A stretch of DNA of 64,000 bases from assembly GCF_013378055.1 (NCBI RefSeq), contig NZ_CP051130.1, positions 1,426,001-1,490,000 on the forward strand, read 5' to 3'. Positions 42,549-51,200 of this stretch are shown here, in pieces (the stretch's first letter is position 1; each line of letters opens with the position of its first letter). A model generated the notes under the pieces. That model did no database searches, had not been told where the DNA came from, and saw only the letters and a program-made list of their open reading frames with translations. Both the position numbers and the translations under genes were made by a program. This stretch comes from Parasphingopyxis sp. CP4. Its GTDB lineage: Bacteria > Pseudomonadota > Alphaproteobacteria > Sphingomonadales > Sphingomonadaceae.

Positions 42549-44882
42549 ATGGCAGCACTTGATACCAACCAGCTCGGCTGGCTGGACATTCTAGGCCTCA
42601 GGGAGCCGCGGGACGGCGAGTGGAAGCTCGTGCGCGCGGCTCAGCTGCGTGAACTCAGCAAAAACTCACTCCTGCCGGTCGTCGCCGTGCTGCTCGCGAC
42701 ATTATCTGCCGGCACCCTATTCTGGGGTCAGGTGCCCAACGAAATGATGGCCGTGTGGTTCGCGATGCTGGTCATCGGCATGGCCTCGATCGCCTCCGCC
42801 CGACGCGCTAATCTTGCGCGCACCGGCGGCGCGACACGATCGGATGTGATGCGATCGGTTGCCAATTGCACGATCCTGGGCTTGTTCTGGTCAATTCCGT
42901 CCCTGTTCTTCGCGGAATATGGCAATCTCGAGCAAATCGTGACTATCGCGGCGCTCAGCCTTGCAATCATGGGCGCGACCGCATTGATGCTCAATTCGGT
43001 GCCGTTGGGCGGTATCATGCTCAATGGGCTGGTGGCGATCAGCGTCAGCGTCATGCTGTTCCGGCTCGATCTCACTCTGCTGGCCGGGCTGACCTTCTCT
43101 TACGGACTATGCCTCACCTTCACATTGCTGATCAACGGTCGAGCCGCCGTCGCACGGCTGCGCAACGATATCGCGCTGGCTGCCCAGAATGACGTGGTGA
43201 AGCTGATGCTGCGTCAGGAGAATGCCGCTGAAAGCGACTGGTTGTGGCAGGTCGATGCTCGCAAATGTATTGTCGATGCCTCCCAGCGATTTGCTGCTGC
43301 CGCTGGTCTGGCGCCTCGCAAGTTAGAGGGAATGCCATTGCTTGACTTGCTTGCTGGCGACCAATGGCGCGAGGAGGTGCTAAGCGACGAAACGCGTGAA
43401 CTTCTCACCAAGATGCAAGCAGGAAAGACCTTCAGTGACTTGCTAATGCCCGTCATGCTGAACGGCGAAGAACGCTGGTGGAAGATCTCTGGGACACCGC
43501 GGCTGAGCACCAACCGGCACGTAATCGGTTATCGCGGTGTGATTTCCGATGTAACGGACCGCGAAGCAATGGAGCGCCGCATCTATCACATGGCCCATTT
43601 TGATGCGCTGACCGGCTTGTCGAACCGTGCGCATACTAATGAGCTCCTGCGTGATCGCATTGCCAAAGCTGCCGATGAACATCGCTACTGCGCTTTTCTG
43701 ATGATCGACCTGGATCGCTTCAAGGCGATCAACGACACGTCTGGCCATCCGGTAGGGGACAAACTGCTCGAACAGGTCGCTGTGCGCCTCAACGGCATGC
43801 TGCAAGGCAGCGATGCCAGCGGCCGGCTGGGTGGCGATGAATTTGCCGTGATCATCGGTAATTTCCGTTCGTCGGATGAGCTCGACAAACGCGCCCGCGA
43901 TATCATCATTCAGCTGTCCAAACCCTATCGGGTTGACGGACACGACCTTCACATCGGCGCCAGTGTCGGTTCGGCCATCTACCCGAAAGACGGTGGATCT
44001 GCCTCGGCTTTGCTGCGCAAGGCGGATCTCGCTCTCTATCGGGCCAAGGCCAGCGGACGCGGAACCCATTCTCCGTACGAACCCTCCCTGCTGCAGAAAG
44101 CCGAGGAACGGCGCGCGATCGAAACCGCATTGCGCGAAGCATTGGACAAGAATGAGCTTCATCTCGTCTATCAGCCGGTCGTTACCCTGGCGTCGAAGGA
44201 AGTGGCCGGTTTCGAAGCCCTTTTACGCTGGACGCATCCGGAGCTTGGCCTGGTCCCGCCCGAAAAATTCATCCCGATCGCCGAAGAGACACGATTGATT
44301 GATTCAATCGGCGAATGGGTCTTCCGCGAAGCATGTATGGAAGCCATGAACTGGCCCGAACAATATCGTCTGGCGGTCAACCTGTCCGCGGGTCAATTAC
44401 GCAATCCGCGGCTTGGCGAACTTGTAATCCAGGCATTGGCCAGCTCCGGCCTCGCACCAAACCGGTTGGAACTCGAAACCACCGAAGCCATTCTTAACAA
44501 TGACAGCGAGCAGGCAATCCAGACCTTTGAACAGTTACGCGGGCTGGGCGTTACGATGGCGCTCGATGATTTTGGCAGCGGTTATTCGACACTGGGCTTT
44601 ATCGGACGCACAAGCTTCAATTCGATCAAGATCGACAAGCGCTTCATCCGCGATGCGGAAGCCGGGTCACAATCGAGCGTCGCCATTATTCGCGCCGTGA
44701 TCGCCATGGCGGACAGCCTCGGCATTGCAACGATCGCCGAAGGAATTGAGAATGATCGCCAATATGTGATCGCCGAGAAGCTCGGTGTTGCGCAGGTCCA
44801 GGGCTATTATCTTGATCGCCCGATGGAGGGACAGGATGTCCAATCCCGTTTCCCATTAGCGCCGGACGAGGCTGTCGCCTAA
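42549..44882 (+). CDS. Membrane GGDEF-EAL protein (cyclic-di-GMP turnover)
   Basis: A protein of about 777 residues with an N-terminal region of several membrane segments (about residues 38-185), a PAS-like domain (~215-330), GGDEF at 428-432 inside G-R-L-G-G-D-E-F, and EAL at 556-558 inside F-E-A-L-L-R-W. Conserved EAL residues follow (E-T-T-E-A-I-L, A-L-D-D-F-G-S-G-Y-S, I-K-I-D-K-R-F-I, A-E-G-I-E), so phosphodiesterase activity is likely. The R-x-x-D inhibitory site before GGDEF reads Q-G-S-D, so product inhibition may be lost. GAGG is seven bases upstream of the ATG. Confidence 0.92.
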   Translation: MAALDTNQLGWLDILGLREPRDGEWKLVRAAQLRELSKNSLLPVVAVLLATLSAGTLFWGQVPNEMMAVWFAMLVIGMASIASARRANLARTGGATRSDVMRSVANCTILGLFWSIPSLFFAEYGNLEQIVTIAALSLAIMGATALMLNSVPLGGIMLNGLVAISVSVMLFRLDLTLLAGLTFSYGLCLTFTLLINGRAAVARLRNDIALAAQNDVVKLMLRQENAAESDWLWQVDARKCIVDASQRFAAAAGLAPRKLEGMPLLDLLAGDQWREEVLSDETRELLTKMQAGKTFSDLLMPVMLNGEERWWKISGTPRLSTNRHVIGYRGVISDVTDREAMERRIYHMAHFDALTGLSNRAHTNELLRDRIAKAADEHRYCAFLMIDLDRFKAINDTSGHPVGDKLLEQVAVRLNGMLQGSDASGRLGGDEFAVIIGNFRSSDELDKRARDIIIQLSKPYRVDGHDLHIGASVGSAIYPKDGGSASALLRKADLALYRAKASGRGTHSPYEPSLLQKAEERRAIETALREALDKNELHLVYQPVVTLASKEVAGFEALLRWTHPELGLVPPEKFIPIAEETRLIDSIGEWVFREACMEAMNWPEQYRLAVNLSAGQLRNPRLGELVIQALASSGLAPNRLELETTEAILNNDSEQAIQTFEQLRGLGVTMALDDFGSGYSTLGFIGRTSFNSIKIDKRFIRDAEAGSQSSVAIIRAVIAMADSLGIATIAEGIENDRQYVIAEKLGVAQVQGYYLDRPMEGQDVQSRFPLAPDEAVA

Positions 44883-44966
44883 TCGCTGTCACGACAATCT
44901 ATTCCGTACGACAATATCCTTGCATCCCCCGGCCAGCCCCGTTAAACGCGCGTCTCTTGGACTCGG

Positions 44967-45042
44967 AGGAGTGTAGCTCAGCTGGTAGAGCATCGGTCTC
45001 CAAAACCGAGGGTCGTGGGTTCGAGCCCCTCCGCTCCTGCCA
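44967..45042 (+). tRNA. tRNA-Trp (CCA)
   Basis: Cloverleaf folds by hand: acceptor AGGAGTG/CGCTCCT, D arm GCTC-AGCTGGTAGA-GAGC-like, anticodon stem TCGGT/ACCGA with loop CTCCAAA (anticodon CCA), and T arm GTGGG-TTCGAGC-CCCTC-like, then discriminator G and an encoded CCA end. A tRNA-Trp upstream of secE-nusG is a widespread arrangement. Confidence 0.96.
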
Positions 45043-45185
45043 TCCGGTCTTCGATTGGTCCGGCGGGTATGCCTTGAAACGGCAGCTTGCGGGTCCGAGA
45101 TAGAGTTTAACACTCACGCCGATGTCGGCCGCAGGGGCCGATGGCGGCGTGTGTGCGTTTTTGGTTTGAACGAGGTTTGAAAACG

Positions 45186-45383
45186 GTGGCAAAAACTAGC
45201 CCAGGCGAGTTTGTTCGGCAGGTCCGTGCCGAGACGTCGAAGGTCGTATGGCCGACGCGTCAGGAAACTATACAGACCGGCATCATGGTCATGATCATGA
45301 CCGCTATTCTCGCCCTGTTCTTCCTGGGTGTCGATTCATTCTTCAATATGATCGTCACCTTCCTCATCGGCCTCGTCAGCTAA
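45186..45383 (+). CDS. secE: Preprotein translocase subunit SecE
   Basis: A 65-residue single-spanning SecE typical of alphaproteobacteria. P-G-E-F-V-R-Q-V-R-A-E-T-S-K-V-V-W-P-T-R-Q-E-T is the conserved amphipathic helix and cytoplasmic loop; the transmembrane segment occupies about residues 28-60. It stabilises SecY in the translocon. The likely start is the GTG at 45186; a frame from 45141 would add an untypical extension. 23 bases before nusG. Confidence 0.93.
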   Translation: MAKTSPGEFVRQVRAETSKVVWPTRQETIQTGIMVMIMTAILALFFLGVDSFFNMIVTFLIGLVS

Positions 45384-45406
45384 AAGACTTCAGCTAAGGG
45401 TATTCC

Positions 45407-45943
45407 ATGTCGCGCTGGTACATCATTCACGCCTATTCGGGCTTCGAGAACAAGGTGCGAGACGCCATCATGTCCGAAGCCACGCGTATGGGTCTCGAAC
45501 AGCTGGTCGAAGAAGTCGAAGTGCCGACCGAGGAAGTCACCGAGGTCAAGCGCGGCAAGAAGGTCCAGACCGAGCGGAAATTCTTCCCCGGCTATGTGCT
45601 CGCCAAGCTGAGCATGACCGACGATGTTTATCACCTCGTCAAGAATACGCCCAAGGTAACCGGTTTCCTTGGATCGAGCGGCAAGCCGCAACCGATCAGC
45701 GAAGCCGAAGCCGCGCGCATCCTCAATACGAAAGAGGAAGCGGCCGCAGCACCGAAACAGAAAATCAATGTCGATTATGAAATCGGCGACCAGATCAAGG
45801 TCCTTGATGGCCCGTTTGCAAGCTTCAACGGTGTCGTTGAAGAGCTCGATTTCGATCGTGCCCGCGTCAAGGTATCGGTATCGATCTTTGGCCGCGCGAC
45901 GCCGGTCGAACTGGAATTCGAGCAGGTCGAACTGGTCAAATAG
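45407..45943 (+). CDS. nusG: Transcription termination/antitermination protein NusG
   Basis: A 178-residue NusG with an N-terminal NGN domain (R-W-Y-I-I-H-A-Y-S-G-F-E-N-K-V, F-F-P-G-Y-V-L-A-K-L) and a C-terminal KOW domain (D-Q-I-K-V-L-D-G-P-F-A-S-F-N-G-V-V-E-E-L). It binds RNA polymerase and links it to Rho and the ribosome. Part of the secE-nusG-rplK-rplA run. Confidence 0.97.
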   Translation: MSRWYIIHAYSGFENKVRDAIMSEATRMGLEQLVEEVEVPTEEVTEVKRGKKVQTERKFFPGYVLAKLSMTDDVYHLVKNTPKVTGFLGSSGKPQPISEAEAARILNTKEEAAAAPKQKINVDYEIGDQIKVLDGPFASFNGVVEELDFDRARVKVSVSIFGRATPVELEFEQVELVK

Positions 45944-45954
45944 GAATTTACGAG

Positions 45955-45973
45955 TTTCCGGATGGTCCGGAAA
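45955..45973 (+). other. Hairpin in the nusG-rplK gap
   Basis: TTTCCGGA-TGG-TCCGGAAA is a perfect 8-bp stem with a 3-base loop in the 94-base gap between nusG and rplK. No T-run follows. It may be a processing site or part of the regulated L11 operon leader. Confidence 0.45.
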
Positions 45974-46037
45974 ATGCGGGAGGCAGTGCCACTGTCATTT
46001 GAACCGCTAAGCCAAGAGAAAAGGTGAGACTGAAACA

Positions 46038-46469
46038 ATGGCAAAGAAAATTGACGGCTATATCAGCCTGCAGGTTCCTGCAGGTACGGCCAACCCATCA
46101 CCGCCCCTCGGGCCCGCATTGGGCCAGCGCGGTGTGAACATCATGGATTTCTGCAAGGCGTTCAACGCCGCCACGCAGGAAATGGAAAAAGGCGCGCCGA
46201 TCCCGACCAAGATCACGGTCTATGCGGATCGCAGCTTTACCTTCGTCACGAAGACCCCGCCCGCAAGCTACATGCTCAAAAAGGCTGCAAAGCTGAAAAA
46301 GGGCGCGAGCGAGGTTGGCTCGGAAATCGTTGGCCAGATCAAGCGTTCGAAAGTCGCCGAAATCGCAGAAGCGAAAATGGTCGATCTGAACGCGAATGAC
46401 ATTGAAGCCGCAACGCGCATCATCGAGGGCTCTGCCATGTCGATGGGCCTCGAAGTGGTGGAGGGCTAA
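46038..46469 (+). CDS. rplK: 50S ribosomal protein L11
   Basis: A 143-residue L11: [23 protein letters not shown]-type N-terminus with [11 protein letters not shown], and the C-terminal rRNA-binding domain with [11 protein letters not shown]. It forms the GTPase-associated centre with 23S rRNA. rplA begins 2 bases after its stop. Confidence 0.98.
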   Translation: MAKKIDGYISLQVPAGTANPSPPLGPALGQRGVNIMDFCKAFNAATQEMEKGAPIPTKITVYADRSFTFVTKTPPASYMLKKAAKLKKGASEVGSEIVGQIKRSKVAEIAEAKMVDLNANDIEAATRIIEGSAMSMGLEVVEG

Positions 46470-46471
46470 TC

Positions 46472-47167
46472 ATGACAAAGCTCACGAAAAAGCAAAAAGC
46501 ACAGGTTGATACCGTAGATCGGGACAAGCTGTATGGATCTGACGAAGCGCTGAAGATCGTCAAAGGCAATGCGACCTCGAAGTTCGACGAAACGATCGAG
46601 ATTGCCCTGAACCTGGATGTCGATCCGCGGCACGCAGACCAGATGGTCCGCGGCGTCGTTTCGCTTCCCTCGGGAACCGGCAAGGACGTTCGCGTCGCCG
46701 TATTCGCCAAGGACGCGAAGGCTGACGAAGCCAAGGAAGCCGGTGCCGATACAGTTGGTGCCGAAGATCTGATGGAAGCGATGCAGGGCGGCGATCTCAA
46801 CTATGATCGCGTCATTGCAACACCGGACATGATGGGCGTCGTCGGCCGTCTCGGTAAGGTTCTGGGTCCCAAGGGCCTGATGCCGAACCCGAAACTCGGC
46901 ACGGTAACCCCGGATGTTGCGAAAGCTGTTAAGGACGCCAAGGGCGGCCAGGTCGAGTTTCGCGCAGAAAAAGCCGGCATCGTGCATTCAACGATCGGCA
47001 AGGCCAGCTTCACCGAAGATGACCTGAAAAAGAATTACGACGCATTTGTCGGCGCTATTGTGAAGGCTCGGCCTTCCGGTGCCAAAGGCAAATATATCAA
47101 GAAGATCGCCGTCAGCTCTACCATGGGCCCCGGCGTGAAGGTTGATCCGGCGGAAGCTGGAGCGTAA
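46472..47167 (+). CDS. rplA: 50S ribosomal protein L1
   Basis: A 231-residue L1: the family signature is seen in [20 protein letters not shown]-type sequence, then [16 protein letters not shown] and [15 protein letters not shown]1 forms the ribosomal L1 stalk and in many bacteria represses its own operon. The following gap carries the L10 leader. Confidence 0.98.
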   Translation: MTKLTKKQKAQVDTVDRDKLYGSDEALKIVKGNATSKFDETIEIALNLDVDPRHADQMVRGVVSLPSGTGKDVRVAVFAKDAKADEAKEAGADTVGAEDLMEAMQGGDLNYDRVIATPDMMGVVGRLGKVLGPKGLMPNPKLGTVTPDVAKAVKDAKGGQVEFRAEKAGIVHSTIGKASFTEDDLKKNYDAFVGAIVKARPSGAKGKYIKKIAVSSTMGPGVKVDPAEAGA

Positions 47168-47453
47168 AGGGCTTCCCGGCTCTTCGGAGCCGGGATTCGG
47201 CCGAAAGTGAATTTCACCTTCGGTCACACCGTCCGAGACAGTTGGTGAGGGCAATTGGGTCCTCTTAATTTCCAGCCAAGACGGGGAAAGTTTTTGACGG
47301 GTGTTTCCATCTGATGGGAACCCCGGTCTGCTGCGGCTCCAGCCGCTTTGGGCAACCGACCCCTCGGACATTTCGAACGAACCATAAGGGCCTTGGTCCT
47401 GTGGTTCATTATGGTCAGCGGATGATCCGCAGGCCGAAGAAGGAGTGCGATAT
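47168..47453 (+). promoter_or_regulatory. Structured rplJ leader (probable L10 leader) with hairpin at its head
   Basis: A 286-base gap before rplJ with no gene. It begins with a perfect CCCGGCTC-TTCG-GAGCCGGG hairpin (47175-47194) with a UUCG tetraloop, which could be a partial terminator or processing site after rplA. The sequence that follows (CCGTCCGAGACAGTTGGTGAGG at about 47227-47248, and several further paired segments) resembles the L10(L12)4-binding leader found before rplJL in bacteria. The assignment is by position and partial sequence likeness. Confidence 0.6.
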
Positions 47454-47969
47454 ATGGATCGAGCTCAAAAGACCGAAGCGGTTGCTGAAATGAACCGCAC
47501 CTTCACCGAGGCGGGCGTGGTCGTTGTGACCCGCAACCTCGGCCTCACCGTTGCTGAATCCAGCGCGTTGCGGGCGAAGATGCGGGAAGCCGGCGCCAGC
47601 TTCAAAGTATCGAAGAACAGGCTTGCCAAGCTTGCGATCAAGGACACCCAGTATGACCCGATCAGCGATTTGTTCGCCGGGCCGACTGCGATGGCCTGGT
47701 CGGACGATCCGGTAGCGGCCACGAAAGTGGTTGCCGAATTCTCGAAAGAGAATGACCGGCTCGAAATCGTTGGCGGGGCGATGGGCGAAACAGTCCTCGA
47801 TCTCGACGGCGTGAAAGCTCTGGCTGCGTTGCCTTCGCTTGACGAACTGCGTGGCAAGATTGTGGGTCTGCTTAATGCACCTGCAACCAAGGTCGCCCAG
47901 CTCGCTAATGCACCGGCATCCAAGCTGGCTCGCGTTTTCGGCGCCTATGGCGCGTCGGACGCTGCCTGA
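47454..47969 (+). CDS. rplJ: 50S ribosomal protein L10
   Basis: A 171-residue L10: M-D-R-A-Q-K-T-E-A-V-A-E-M-N at the start, L-R-A-K-M-R-E-A-G-A-S-F-K-V-S-K-N-R-L-A-type RNA-binding segment, and the C-terminal helix that anchors L7/L12 dimers. AAGGAG lies upstream. The start at 47454 is preferred to 47445. rplL follows after 58 bases. Confidence 0.97.
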   Translation: MDRAQKTEAVAEMNRTFTEAGVVVVTRNLGLTVAESSALRAKMREAGASFKVSKNRLAKLAIKDTQYDPISDLFAGPTAMAWSDDPVAATKVVAEFSKENDRLEIVGGAMGETVLDLDGVKALAALPSLDELRGKIVGLLNAPATKVAQLANAPASKLARVFGAYGASDAA

Positions 47970-48027
47970 TTTTCGAATAGCTCAATACTGAAATGAAGGG
48001 GGCGGATCGCCCCAATTGGAGACTAAA

Positions 48028-48405
48028 ATGGCAGATCTTAGTAAACTCGTGGACAGCCTTTCTGAGCTGACCGTAATGGAAGCCGCTGAACTGGCGACCA
48101 TGCTTGAAGACAAATGGGGCGTTTCGGCCGCTGCAGCAGTTGCAGTTGCCGGCCCAGCTGGCGGCGACGCCGGTGCTGCTCCGGCTGAAGAGAAAGACGA
48201 ATTTGACGTCGTTCTCACCGGCGACGGTGGCAAGAAGATCCAGGTGATCAAAGAAGTCCGCGCCATCACGGGCCTCGGCCTCGGCGAAGCCAAAGCGCTC
48301 GTCGAAGGTGCACCGAAAGCCGTCAAGGAAGGCGTCAACAAGGCGGAAGCCGAAGAAATCAAGGGCAAGATCGAAGAGGCCGGCGGTACCGTCGAACTCA
48401 AGTAA
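48028..48405 (+). CDS. rplL: 50S ribosomal protein L7/L12
   Basis: A 125-residue stalk protein. The N-terminal dimerisation helices start [14 protein letters not shown], an Ala/Gly/Glu-rich hinge spans about residues 36-55, and the C-terminal domain has E-F-D-V-V-L and [20 protein letters not shown]. It recruits translational GTPases. The start is the ATG at 48028 with GGAG upstream. Followed by a strong terminator, so rpoBC is not on this transcript. Confidence 0.98.
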   Translation: MADLSKLVDSLSELTVMEAAELATMLEDKWGVSAAAAVAVAGPAGGDAGAAPAEEKDEFDVVLTGDGGKKIQVIKEVRAITGLGLGEAKALVEGAPKAVKEGVNKAEAEEIKGKIEEAGGTVELK

Positions 48406-48432
48406 ATCTTTCCCGATTTATTCGAACGCAAA

Positions 48433-48464
48433 GAGGGCGGCGCAGCGATGCGTCGCCCTTTTTT
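48433..48464 (+). terminator. Rho-independent terminator after rplL
   Basis: GGGCGGCGCA-GCGA-TGCGTCGCCC forms a 10-bp stem (one G-T wobble) closed by a GNRA-type loop and followed by six T. It is 28 bases past the rplL stop. Confidence 0.92.
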
Positions 48465-48588
48465 CATGGGCAAACGCAGCGGCACAGCGATCGGTTAATC
48501 CAGCGGGCCGATAACTCCGCCCTTTTCGTCGCGCGATTGAGCGAATATGCATCATGCCAGAAACAGGGCGGCAAGAATTGGGGATAGC

Positions 48589-49356
48589 ATGCGCATTCGG
48601 TTTCCGAGGCTCTTCTACGCGCTGACCAAATATTATATCGGCGTCGCGGTCGTTCTGTTGATCGCCTTTGCCGTCAACCCGGAAGTTCGCAACTATCTGC
48701 CGATCGGTGGGGTTGAGGAGCTGATCTCCCAGACGATTGAAGGTCCATTCGACAGTGTCGAGATTGGCGCCACAAATGCCGGCGCGCTGGGCAGCTTCGT
48801 CTGGTTGATTATCGCGGTCGGAGGCGCCCTGCTGGCCGCCCTCCCCGTCAGCTGGACCTATGTCGCGGTGCGTACCCGCGACGAATATAACCAGTCGCTG
48901 GTCCAGACGATCATCCTCTTGCCGATGATCGTGACCGGTATTGTGATCGTGGTCCACAATTCACTGGCGCTCGCCTTTTCACTGGCCGGGATCGCGGCAG
49001 GTGTGCAGTTTCGCAATGCGCTGAAGAGCCCGGGCGATGCGCTGTTCATCCTTCTGTCGATTGGCACGGGGCTGTCTGCCGGGATCGGCGCTGTCGAGCT
49101 CGCCTTTGTCGTGACCATTGCGTTTAACTACGGCTTCCTCGTTCTGTGGATGTATGATTATGGCGGACGCGATGGCAGCCAGCGCTATTTCCGTCGCCGC
49201 GGTGTCGACCCGAGAAAGGTGAAAGCCGAGAAGATCCGCAAGAAGAAAGAGAAGAAGCGCGCGAAACAGGCCGCCGCGGCAGAGGCCAGTGGCGATGTGG
49301 TGGAGGCACTCGATGATCCTCCCGCGCCCGCACAGCCGGAAAACCCCCAACCATGA
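48589..49356 (+). CDS. DUF4956 membrane protein
   Basis: About 255 residues. Membrane segments lie near residues 14-32, 65-85 and a cluster from 105 to 185, followed by a highly basic cytoplasmic stretch (K-A-E-K-I-R-K-K-K-E-K-K-R-A-K) and a proline-rich end. The DUF4956 signature covers T-R-D-E-Y-N-Q-S-L-V-Q-T-I-I-L-L-P-M-I-V-T-G and S-L-A-G-I-A-A-G-V-Q-F-R-N-A-L-K. Function unknown; I recall the family near CotH and VTC proteins elsewhere. The ATG at 48589 is preferred to 48547. It overlaps the next gene by 4 bases. It sits where rpoB would be expected. Confidence 0.85.
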   Translation: MRIRFPRLFYALTKYYIGVAVVLLIAFAVNPEVRNYLPIGGVEELISQTIEGPFDSVEIGATNAGALGSFVWLIIAVGGALLAALPVSWTYVAVRTRDEYNQSLVQTIILLPMIVTGIVIVVHNSLALAFSLAGIAAGVQFRNALKSPGDALFILLSIGTGLSAGIGAVELAFVVTIAFNYGFLVLWMYDYGGRDGSQRYFRRRGVDPRKVKAEKIRKKKEKKRAKQAAAAEASGDVVEALDDPPAPAQPENPQP

Positions 49357-50159
49357 TCCGGGCTCTGCTGGCAATGCTGCTGCTGGTCGGCTGCACCGGA
49401 ACGGATATCAACGATAGCGCCCGCTATCTCGATATGCCCGAAGCGCTGGAAGAAATATCCGGCCTTGCCATGGCGTCGGCCAACAGCGTGTTTGCGCATG
49501 ACGATGAAGTCGGTGCGATCCATGAAATCTCGATCGAGGACGGCCGTGTTCTGCGCACATTCGTGATCGGCAATCCGGTTGTCGAAGACGATATCGAGGG
49601 CATTGCCGCCAGGGGCGATCAGCTCTGGGTCATCAACAGCGAGGGTGTGATCCGTGCCTTTACAGCCGGGCGCCACCGCACGCGGGTCTTGCACCGTCAA
49701 TATGACACCGGGGTGGGCGAATATTGCGAGGTCGAAGGATTATCGCTGTCTCCCCAAACCGATCACCTGCTCATCGCCTGCAAGAACATGCACGAAGGCG
49801 ATCGGCGCGGGACGCTGTTCATCTATCAATGGAACACAAAGACGCAGGAAGCGGTAGACGAGCCGTGGCGCCAAATCGGGCTCGGAATGGCGCTGCGTGA
49901 AGAACGATCGGACTTTGCGCCGTCAGCAATCGAGTGGCTGCCGGATTATGGGCAAATCCTTGTCCTCTCCGCGCGCGGTCGATCAATGCTGGTGCTGGAC
50001 GAAACCGGCCAGATTCTCGCCCGCCATCGGCTGAATGTGATGAGCCATCCGCAAGCTGAAGGCGTTACCGTTGTCGGGTCCAACCGGCTGGTGATTGCCG
50101 ACGAAGGCCAGCAAGGCGGTCCGGGGCAGCTCGCTATCTACCCCTGGCCGCTGTCATGA
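49353..50159 (+). CDS. YjiK/SdiA-regulated-domain lipoprotein
   Basis: A 268-residue protein with a short lipobox signal (A-M-L-L-L-V-G-C-T-G) and propeller-like repeats typical of the SdiA-regulated/YjiK family: E-E-I-S-G-L-A, H-D-D-E-V-G-A-I-H-E-I, D-I-E-G-I-A, C-E-V-E-G-L-S, F-A-P-S-A-I-E-W-L-P and A-E-G-V-T-V...I-A-D-E-G-Q. The family is calcium-binding-propeller-like with no agreed function. Translationally coupled to DUF4956. Its 3' end overlaps the convergent CotH-like gene by 6 bases. Confidence 0.82.
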   Translation: MIRALLAMLLLVGCTGTDINDSARYLDMPEALEEISGLAMASANSVFAHDDEVGAIHEISIEDGRVLRTFVIGNPVVEDDIEGIAARGDQLWVINSEGVIRAFTAGRHRTRVLHRQYDTGVGEYCEVEGLSLSPQTDHLLIACKNMHEGDRRGTLFIYQWNTKTQEAVDEPWRQIGLGMALREERSDFAPSAIEWLPDYGQILVLSARGRSMLVLDETGQILARHRLNVMSHPQAEGVTVVGSNRLVIADEGQQGGPGQLAIYPWPLS

Positions 50160-51200
50160 GCATTCATCAATAAGATTGTCTTCGACATCCTCGGGTGTCG
50201 CGATATCGTCAAAGAAATCGGCCAGATAGGATTGCGCGCGAGACCGTCTCCGTTCCGGCAAATTCGGGATTGACGCAATCACCGCCTCATATTGCGACCG
50301 AGCCGCCAACACTTCAGCCGCGATCGCGCGGGTCTGTGCATTATGCGAACAGAAGCCGCGATAGACGCGTGTGCGCACGCTCGACACCCGGATCTGGGCC
50401 GGTGGCGCAGAATAGGGTGCAAATACCAATCCCGTCTGATCGAAATCATAAGGCATCGGCGTCAAATTGCTGGTCGCGTTTTCGGTCGCGCCGATCGGGC
50501 GGGTGTTGTGGCAGCAATCCTCGCCCGGAGGCCCGGCCTGCACCGCCCAATCGAGATTGCCGACCATATATTGGAACAGCGCGACACGCGCGGTATCTTC
50601 CTGGTTCAACCAGTTGGTCGGGAAATCACCCCGCTCGACTTCGACCATGCCATTGCGCGCGGCGGCATCGTCAACATCCTCGATGAAGAAGCCGACCCGG
50701 GTGTAGGACGGCTCATCATCGTCATTGCGATAATAGTCGATCTCGGCGAGCCGGACGCGGAAGCCGCGCGACGTCATCGTGTTGAACAGGCGATAGGCCG
50801 TGTACTCGAGCAGCACATATTGCTGATGCGATGATTGGCGGCGGCAATGGGTGACAAGCTTCAGCCGGCGTTGCCCCTCGAACAATCCGGATTCTGGGCG
50901 CGATGGCAATTCGACCCGGAGCGGTGGGAAGGTGCAGATCTCCCGACGCCGGCGCGATACGCCGCGGGGAGACAGCTGGATGGAATGCGTTTCAGGAGCA
51001 TCGCCCATCACGGTCAGCGTTCCAGGCGACGCACCGCTCGACCGGGCCAAGCGAGACAAATCGCCGCGGATCGATATACGGATCGGCTCGTCCGACGCGA
51101 ATAACGGTGTCGGCTCGGCCGGTTGTGCGTGCGCGGGTGTCGCGATTGCGAGCCCCAGCAATACGGCCGCCACAGACAGGATCAGTTTGCAATAGATCAT
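50154..51200 (-). CDS. Exported CotH-kinase-like protein
   Basis: A 348-residue protein with a signal peptide (L-S-V-A-A-V-L-L-G-L-A-I-A-T-P-A-H-A-Q). The body resembles the CotH atypical kinase group: Q-Q-Y-V-L-L-E-Y-T-A-Y-R-L-F-N at ~126-140, R-V-R-L-A-E-I-D-Y, G-N-L-D-W (214-218), H-N at 231-232, and P-Y-D-F-D-Q-T-G (250-257), whose D-x-D corresponds in type to the metal-binding site of CotH kinases. The pair Cys229-Cys230 is unusual. Overlaps the phosphatase gene by 4 bases. Kinase activity is inference from these motifs. Confidence 0.6.
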   Translation of the reverse strand: MIYCKLILSVAAVLLGLAIATPAHAQPAEPTPLFASDEPIRISIRGDLSRLARSSGASPGTLTVMGDAPETHSIQLSPRGVSRRRREICTFPPLRVELPSRPESGLFEGQRRLKLVTHCRRQSSHQQYVLLEYTAYRLFNTMTSRGFRVRLAEIDYYRNDDDEPSYTRVGFFIEDVDDAAARNGMVEVERGDFPTNWLNQEDTARVALFQYMVGNLDWAVQAGPPGEDCCHNTRPIGATENATSNLTPMPYDFDQTGLVFAPYSAPPAQIRVSSVRTRVYRGFCSHNAQTRAIAAEVLAARSQYEAVIASIPNLPERRRSRAQSYLADFFDDIATPEDVEDNLIDECS

